This document shows positions 15,900 to 20,169 of a stretch of 20,169 nucleotides of DNA, one piece after another; within the stretch, counting starts at the first letter, position 1, and every line of letters begins with the position of its first letter. Made by a program: the position numbers and the translations under genes. Where the stretch lies: positions 1 through 20,169 of the forward strand of contig DNTA01000014.1 in the NCBI GenBank assembly GCA_003500135.1. The letters run 5' to 3'. The notes under the pieces were generated by a model, which was not told the DNA's origin, did not search any database, and saw only the letters and a list, made by a program, of their open reading frames with translations. The stretch is from Cytophagales bacterium. GTDB lineage: Bacteria; Bacteroidota; Bacteroidia; Cytophagales; Cyclobacteriaceae.

Positions 15900-16595
15900 C
15901 TATTTAATAATTTGATCAATTAAAAACTCCTCTGTTTCCACCCAGTTCGATTTGTTTAAGGCCCTGTCCTGAATGCGTGCACGTAGTTTAAGGGTATCAT
16001 TTCTGAATTGTAAGAGGAAAGTAGATCTCACACCATATTTTAAGGTACCTTCCAGTGGCCGGTCGCGCAGACCTTCATTTAGAATCGGGAAACGACCATT
16101 GAAGCCATTGGTGCAATTGTTTGGCCAGTTTTCATTAGTACTGAAGTTGAATAACTCAAATTCGCCGTTTCTTTTCACCCAAAATTCCAGGAAAAAGTTG
16201 AAATGGTCTGGATTGCGTATAACATATATTGTATCTCGTTTTGTAATAGTTGTGTCAGGTGTTTCTATAGTCTGTACCAATAGTTCATAATTTTCGCAAT
16301 TCAGCGGTGGAAGTGTATCATTGTCGCCAAACTTTAAAGTGTCCTGACCGCCATTTGTAAGGATGAATCTCGCTATCTCATAAGGCGGAAAATTTTCATC
16401 TCCTGCCAGGCCTAAATCCCCGTCTCCATCCTGAAAATCAAGGAAAATATTTAATGAATCAAATAAATCTTCATTCGATCGCTTAAACTCAAAACTATTC
16501 AGGCTGATAACCGGATTATTTGGAAATTCCGGCGGCCTTTCACAAGATGAAAAGCCGATTATTAATACAATGCCGATAAAAAGAAGTTTTTTCAT
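15900..16595 (-). CDS. Lipoprotein with a DGDGD motif, function unknown
   Basis: This 231-residue protein starts at ATG 16595 with a lipoprotein signal (MKKLLFIGIVLIIGFSSC; Cys18 is the lipid site). Early in the mature protein DFQDGDGDLGL (53-63) is an acidic, possibly calcium-binding stretch seen in many Cytophagales lipoproteins of unknown role. The remainder has alternating short strands with aromatic residues and ends in an immunoglobulin-like text (LKLRARIQDRALNKSNWVETEEF). It is probably attached to the outer membrane. I cannot assign a function. It diverges from the LuxE-like gene across only 53 bases, and its 3' end meets a shared terminator. No promoter box was found for it. Confidence 0.8.
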   Translation of the reverse strand: MKKLLFIGIVLIIGFSSCERPPEFPNNPVISLNSFEFKRSNEDLFDSLNIFLDFQDGDGDLGLAGDENFPPYEIARFILTNGGQDTLKFGDNDTLPPLNCENYELLVQTIETPDTTITKRDTIYVIRNPDHFNFFLEFWVKRNGEFELFNFSTNENWPNNCTNGFNGRFPILNEGLRDRPLEGTLKYGVRSTFLLQFRNDTLKLRARIQDRALNKSNWVETEEFLIDQIIK

Positions 16596-16617
16596 TTAAC
16601 TTGTCCTTTTATTTTTG
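16586..16617 (+). promoter_or_regulatory. Weak candidate promoter of the LuxE-like gene
   Basis: TATTTTTG (16610-16617) fits the -7 box TAnnTTTG. The expected upstream box falls on GTTTT (16586-16590), which lacks the final G of TTG. The start codon follows 31 bases later. The upstream half would overlap the first codons of the divergent lipoprotein gene. Confidence 0.3.
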
Positions 16618-16648
16618 GGTCGATTCCCACTAAACATTAATATAACGA

Positions 16649-17635
16649 GTGAACTTTTTTAAAAGTTTTGATATTGAACTGGCTAATATCCATAATACGA
16701 GCTTTGAAAAGCTCGCATTAGACCTTTTTAAGTATCAGTCGGTGCATAATGAAGTTTATCGATCATATTTAACTTCCCTGCCCTTTGATACAACTAAGGT
16801 AACAAGTATTGAGGATATTCCTTTTTTACCTATTGAATTTTTTAAGAGCCACATTATCAAAACCAATAACTGGGAGGCTGTTAAAACATTCAGAAGTAGC
16901 GGAACAACGGGCAACTTCACCAGCAGACATTATGTAGACGACATTGAGCGATATGAAAAGCACTGTGAAAGGATATTTGAGTTCTTTTACGGGCCGGTTG
17001 CATCCTATCATATCCTCGCTTTGCTGCCTTCCTATCTCGAACGCGATGACGCTTCCCTGGTAGCCATGTGCCGGCATTTGATCAAAAGATCCGGAAAGTC
17101 CACTTCCGGATTTTATCTTGACAACTTTGATGCGTTGTTCCAAACTTTGAAAAAATTACAGCAGAATAAAGAAAAGGTGTTGTTAATAGGCGTGACCTTC
17201 GCGCTGCTTGATTTTGTAGAGCGGTACAAGTTGGCTTTTCCTGATCTGATTGTGATGGAAACCGGTGGAATGAAGGGTAGGAGAAAGGAAATGGTCAGGG
17301 CGGAAGTTCATGAAAGGTTATGTTTAGGTTTCGGGATAGATCAAATTCATAGTGAGTATGGCATGACGGAACTGTTTAGCCAGGCATATTCTAAGGGATC
17401 AGGCATATATCATTGCCCTCCATGGATGAAGATAATGGCACGTGATATTTCCGATCCATTTTCTTCAACATCAAGCAAAAGTGGCGTGATAAAAGTGTGT
17501 GATCTGGCCAATTTGCATAGCTGTGCTTTCATAGAGACACAGGATTTGGGACGTATACATGACAACGGCAGTTTCGAAGTATTGGGAAGAATGGACAATA
17601 CCGAACAAAGAGGATGCAACTTAATGGTGTCCTAG
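16649..17635 (+). CDS. LuxE/PaaK-like acyl-protein synthetase (adenylate-forming) family protein
   Basis: This 328-residue protein starts at GTG 16649; no ATG lies near. RSSGTTG (82-88) is the phosphate-binding loop of adenylate-forming enzymes. METGGMKGR (203-211), HSEYGMTE (234-241), QDLGRI (298-303) and LGRMDN (312-317) follow in the order of the LuxE branch (PF04443), and RGCNL (321-325) ends the protein where other members have a small C-terminal domain. LuxE activates a fatty acid and passes it to a cysteine of its partner. No luxC, luxD or acyl-carrier gene is nearby, so the acyl substrate and acceptor are unknown. The protein is cytosolic. It may serve lipid, polyketide or surface-glycan modification. 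Family call strong, function open. Confidence 0.82.
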   Translation: MNFFKSFDIELANIHNTSFEKLALDLFKYQSVHNEVYRSYLTSLPFDTTKVTSIEDIPFLPIEFFKSHIIKTNNWEAVKTFRSSGTTGNFTSRHYVDDIERYEKHCERIFEFFYGPVASYHILALLPSYLERDDASLVAMCRHLIKRSGKSTSGFYLDNFDALFQTLKKLQQNKEKVLLIGVTFALLDFVERYKLAFPDLIVMETGGMKGRRKEMVRAEVHERLCLGFGIDQIHSEYGMTELFSQAYSKGSGIYHCPPWMKIMARDISDPFSSTSSKSGVIKVCDLANLHSCAFIETQDLGRIHDNGSFEVLGRMDNTEQRGCNLMVS

Positions 17636-17758
17636 TGTTGTGGCAAGATGAGATTTGTTTATTTTTATCTTTGAAAAAGACAAGTTTATCGATTTATTTA
17701 GATAGAAATAATGAATTTTAAATGGTTTAATTGATTTTTTAGCCGGATAATTGTTAAC

Positions 17759-17774
17759 ATTAACGAACGTTAAT
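17759..17774. promoter_or_regulatory. TetR-operator-like inverted repeat
   Basis: ATTAACG-AA-CGTTAAT has two perfect 7-base arms around two bases. The AACGAACGTT core resembles operators of TetR-family repressors. It lies 84 bases upstream of the 41-residue lipoprotein gene and just before that gene's candidate promoters. No TetR gene is in the window. Confidence 0.4.
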
Positions 17775-17796
17775 GGGTGCATAAACGTAAAAAAGG

Positions 17797-17828
17797 CTTG
17801 TACCTTTGGAATAGGTCAATTATTTTTG
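17797..17828 (+). promoter_or_regulatory. Candidate promoter of the 41-residue lipoprotein gene
   Basis: CTTG (17797-17800), a 20-base gap and TATTTTTG (17821-17828) fit the Bacteroidota consensus. A second perfect -7 box, TACCTTTG (17801-17808), has no upstream partner. With the first reading the leader before the ATG is about 23 bases. Confidence 0.45.
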
Positions 17829-17857
17829 TTATAATATTGAAGAAAAAATCTGTAGTT

Positions 17858-17983
17858 ATGAAGCTGAAATTGATTGCGATAACATTTTTTTTGTTTGCTT
17901 TAGGGGCTTGCACACAAAAAACCTGCCCTACCTACACAAAGGATAATGTAAAAGAAATTCAAAATGTGGAACAGAACGTCTGA
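17858..17983 (+). CDS. Small lipoprotein, 41 residues
   Basis: The gene starts at ATG 17858. Its 41 residues are almost all signal plus a short tail: a basic MKLK start, a hydrophobic run, then the lipobox LGAC with Cys18 as lipid site. The mature protein is only 24 residues and carries a second cysteine in TQKTCPTYTK. The tail KTCPTY seems to recur in tiny lipoproteins of Cytophagales, as I remember it; this was not searched. It has a candidate promoter and an upstream palindrome. It ends 3 bases before the stop of the convergent response regulator gene. Function is unknown; possibly an envelope peptide or stress lipoprotein. Confidence 0.7.
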   Translation: MKLKLIAITFFLFALGACTQKTCPTYTKDNVKEIQNVEQNV

Positions 17984-17986
17984 ATT

Positions 17987-19138
17987 TTAGGCGTACTGTT
18001 CTACATCTTTAGCTTTTATTTCATCCCCGCACATAATCACCAGTCTTTCGGTCACATTGCGTAGTTCACGTATGTTGCCTGTCCAGTCCTTTGATTGAAG
18101 CAATTCCAGCGCTTTTTTCTCGATTGATTTCTTTTTGGCGCCATATTCCTTAGCCAGTTCTGTGAGGAAATGGCCAACCAGTACGGGAATATCTGATTTC
18201 CGTTCGTTCAATGGCGGAACTTTGATCAGTATAACGCCGATTCTATGGTAAAGGTCTTCCCTGAATTCTTTTTGTTCAATGGCATCCTTGATATTCTTAT
18301 TGGTGGCTGCCACCACGCGTACATCTACTTTAATGTCTTTGTCACCACCAACACGGTTTATTCTGTTTTCCTGGAGGGCCCTTAGCACTTTTGCCTGGGC
18401 CGACAAGCTCATGTCGCCTATTTCATCCAGAAACAGCGTCCCGCCATTGGCCTGCTCAAATTTCCCTATTCGCTGTTTTACAGCAGATGTAAATGAACCC
18501 TTTTCGTGGCCAAACAATTCACTTTCAATTAATTCAGAAGGAATAGCAGCGCAATTGACCTCAACGAAAGGGCCACTTGCACGTTGGCTTTTCTCATGCA
18601 ACCAGCGGGCCACCAATTCTTTTCCCGTACCGTTTGGTCCTGTAATCAAAACACGTGCTTCTGTGGGGGCTACTTTTTCAATTGTTTCTTTCACCTGATT
18701 TATGGCGTCAGACTCTCCAACAATATCGTAGGCTTTGGAAATTTTCTTCTTCAGAACTTTGGTCTCCTGCACCAGATCAGATTTGTCAAGGCCATTGCGT
18801 ACCGTAATAAGCAAACGGTTCAGGTCTGGCGGTTTTGGTATAAAATCATAAGCGCCTTTTTTCACTGCCTCTACTGCAGTTTCTATGGTCCCATGGGCCG
18901 ATACCATGATAAATGGCGTTTCTATTTGATTTTGAATGGCATAATCAAGCACTTCCATGCCGTCTTTTTTAGGCATTTTAATATCGCACAAAGCGAGATC
19001 GAATTGATTGGACTCAAGCTTTTTTATCGCATCATCACCGTCTTGTGCTTCGTGTACTTCATACTTCTCGTATTCCAGTATCTCTTTTAAGGTGTTGCGA
19101 ATGCTTTTCTCGTCGTCGATGATGAGTATTTTTGCCAT
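17987..19138 (-). CDS. NtrC-type sigma-54 response regulator lacking a DNA-binding domain
   Basis: The start is ATG 19138; a longer frame to 19210 would run into rnpB. The 383-residue protein has a receiver domain (1-120, acidic pocket Asp8/Asp9, phosphate acceptor Asp52, Ser80, Lys102) and an AAA+ sigma-54 activator domain (about 139-370) with Walker A GPNGTGKE (167-174), Walker B GGTLFLDEIGD (232-242) and REDLYHR (293-299). The loop that contacts sigma-54 reads GSFTSA (214-219) instead of GAFTGA. The protein ends about ten residues after the AAA+ lid, where NtrC relatives carry a Fis-type helix-turn-helix; no room remains before the convergent gene. It may activate from solution, as FlgR of Helicobacter does, or act through a partner. 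No histidine kinase is adjacent. Confidence 0.92.
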   Translation of the reverse strand: MAKILIIDDEKSIRNTLKEILEYEKYEVHEAQDGDDAIKKLESNQFDLALCDIKMPKKDGMEVLDYAIQNQIETPFIMVSAHGTIETAVEAVKKGAYDFIPKPPDLNRLLITVRNGLDKSDLVQETKVLKKKISKAYDIVGESDAINQVKETIEKVAPTEARVLITGPNGTGKELVARWLHEKSQRASGPFVEVNCAAIPSELIESELFGHEKGSFTSAVKQRIGKFEQANGGTLFLDEIGDMSLSAQAKVLRALQENRINRVGGDKDIKVDVRVVAATNKNIKDAIEQKEFREDLYHRIGVILIKVPPLNERKSDIPVLVGHFLTELAKEYGAKKKSIEKKALELLQSKDWTGNIRELRNVTERLVIMCGDEIKAKDVEQYA

Positions 19139-19157
19139 AGTAGTTATTGTTAAAAAA

Positions 19158-19555
19158 ATGCAGGCCTGTAAGCCGGATTCTGTATCGCGCCATTGCACGA
19201 TTCTTATCATTTATCTGGGCCAACCGTCACCGGAGGGCTCAAACGACCTACCCATTCGGCCTCCCAAGGGATGAAACGGGCCGCTTCATTGCTTTCGCAA
19301 AACCGAACCTATTTGGCCTTTCAACCTGTAAGGTTTACCTTGCTCCTTTCGTCGCCGAAAGAACGGTGGGCTCTTACCCCACCATTTCACCCTTACCCTG
19401 ACAAAACCCGTTTGCCGGGGCGGTATATTTTCTGTTGCACTATCTGTTGCATCACCGTCGCCGGTAATACACCTTCCTGTTAGGAAGTACAGCGCCCTGC
19501 GTTGTCCGGACTTTCCTCCTTATGTTTTTCAATAAGGCGATAAGACGACCTGCAT
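19158..19555 (-). ncRNA. rnpB: RNase P RNA (bacterial class A)
   Basis: On the minus strand the conserved core is plain: GGAGGAAAGTCCGGAC near the 5' end, AGGGTAAGGGTGAAA and GGTAAGAGCCCACC in the middle, and ACAGAATCCGGCTTA near the 3' end. The ends pair as ATGCAGG with CCTGCAT (helix P1), which sets the limits, and a T run follows the 3' arm. The RNA is the catalytic part of the enzyme that trims the 5' leader of tRNAs. It lies 20 bases upstream of the response regulator ATG on the same strand. Confidence 0.97.
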
Positions 19556-19648
19556 CACAAATATCATAAAATAATTAGATATACCCAGAGTTATCTATTG
19601 CTCCGTGATATACGCATCGGTCAGATTTTATTACGGAACAAATTTGAA

Positions 19649-20053
19649 TTAGTTAACGTCTAAACCTGTCATTTTAAATTCCCACTTATCTGCAGTCTGC
19701 GCAACTTCCTGAATGATGTCTTTCAGACCTTCTTCCTGTATGCTTTCAAGAAATGCACAACCTTCCACTTTAATGTAGTCATCCACCAATACGAACTTGG
19801 CGTAACAAGTCCTGGCATTTTCCATTGTAAGTCTCCTGAAGTCAATATCATCAGAGGCGGGACAAACCTTGGAAGAAAACTCAATACTTGTTTTATTAAA
19901 CTGGTCATTGAATTTCATGAGGCCAAGTACAGCCTGGTAACGGGTGTCTTTTAGCGGGACGATGATGACAGATTTACTTTTGTCATATTCCGAGAATTGG
20001 CCACCTATTTCGCCGGCATAATTCTCCATAAAGTCATTGAAACGAAAACTCAT
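19649..20053 (-). CDS. Small cytosolic protein, possibly YbjN/secretion-chaperone fold
   Basis: This 134-residue protein starts at ATG 20053 and has no signal peptide or membrane segment. The layout is an N-terminal helix (FNDFMENYAGEIG), strands (KSVIIVPLKDTRYQAVLGL), a variable middle, then a strand pair and a C-terminal helix (YIKVEGCAFLESI, LKDIIQEVAQTADKWEFKMTG). The alternation and the final helix ending in A-x-x-A-D-x-W-E resemble the YbjN/type III secretion chaperone-like fold. I base this on general pattern only and do not recognise a specific family. It sits upstream of rnpB on the same strand, 93 bases away. No convincing promoter was found in the 116 bases before it at the window edge. 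Confidence 0.7.
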   Translation of the reverse strand: MSFRFNDFMENYAGEIGGQFSEYDKSKSVIIVPLKDTRYQAVLGLMKFNDQFNKTSIEFSSKVCPASDDIDFRRLTMENARTCYAKFVLVDDYIKVEGCAFLESIQEEGLKDIIQEVAQTADKWEFKMTGLDVN

Positions 20054-20169
20054 GGATTTCTGTAGGGCATACTTGGTTGTGATGCCTTAAATTTTGCAAA
20101 CTATAAACAATAATAAAGCTAATTTTCAAAAGTAACTATTAATTCAAATTTAATGCCGTTTAGTTAAGG

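Noticed and set aside
19139..19210. A 24-residue N-terminal extension of the response regulator
   Set aside because: It is read from inside rnpB, and the receiver domain already begins correctly at the ATG at 19138 (MAKILIIDDE).
19008..19483. Several plus-strand frames over the rnpB region
   Set aside because: They lie antisense to a conserved structural RNA and show no protein-like features.
20127..20134. TACTTTTG on the minus strand as promoter for the 134-residue protein
   Set aside because: No TTG is found 18-21 bases upstream before the window ends, so the match is to one box only.

Overview
The window looks like ordinary chromosome from a member of the Bacteroidota, most likely of the Cytophagales/Cyclobacteriaceae type. 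This placement is inferred, not searched. The signs are AT-rich DNA, few Shine-Dalgarno-like leaders, promoter-like sequences of the Bacteroidota form TTG-N18-20-TAnnTTTG, a fused E1 alpha/beta 2-oxoacid dehydrogenase, a GIN/DUF2807 protein, a PorT-like beta-barrel, DGDGD lipoproteins and a GH31 enzyme with an export signal. I see no phage, plasmid, IS element, CRISPR array, tRNA or secondary-metabolite cluster.

Left part (1-6600). All convincing genes are on the minus strand. They are the N-terminus of a SIMPL-domain protein, an overlapping pair (outer-membrane beta-barrel plus beta-lactamase-family lipoprotein), and a poorly coding stretch of about 2380-3130 with two small doubtful reading frames and several palindromes. 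After these come a large exported GH31 glycosidase and an overlapping pair: an exported DUF6265-like protein and a gamma-glutamylcyclotransferase-family protein.

Middle part (6600-13000). The plus strand carries a non-zinc quinone oxidoreductase-like MDR enzyme, a Crp/Fnr-type regulator and a 73-residue unknown protein. The minus strand then carries corA followed by miaA. A GIN-domain exported protein diverges from corA, and alanine dehydrogenase converges on it, with separate terminators between the two. These are housekeeping functions: metal uptake, tRNA modification, and alanine/pyruvate/ammonium exchange.

Right part (13000-20169). A near-consensus promoter precedes the 804-residue E1 alpha/beta fusion, which starts at GTG. 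Then come a lipoprotein, a divergent LuxE/PaaK-like acyl-protein synthetase relative, a 41-residue lipoprotein, and a NtrC-type response regulator with no DNA-binding domain. The regulator lies directly downstream of rnpB (RNase P RNA). A small cytosolic protein of possible YbjN/secretion-chaperone fold closes the window.

No clearly new multi-gene system is visible. The best leads are the regulator lacking its helix-turn-helix and carrying a GSFTSA loop, the orphan LuxE-like enzyme, the tiny lipoprotein behind a TetR-like palindrome, and the decayed palindrome-rich patch at 2380-3130.
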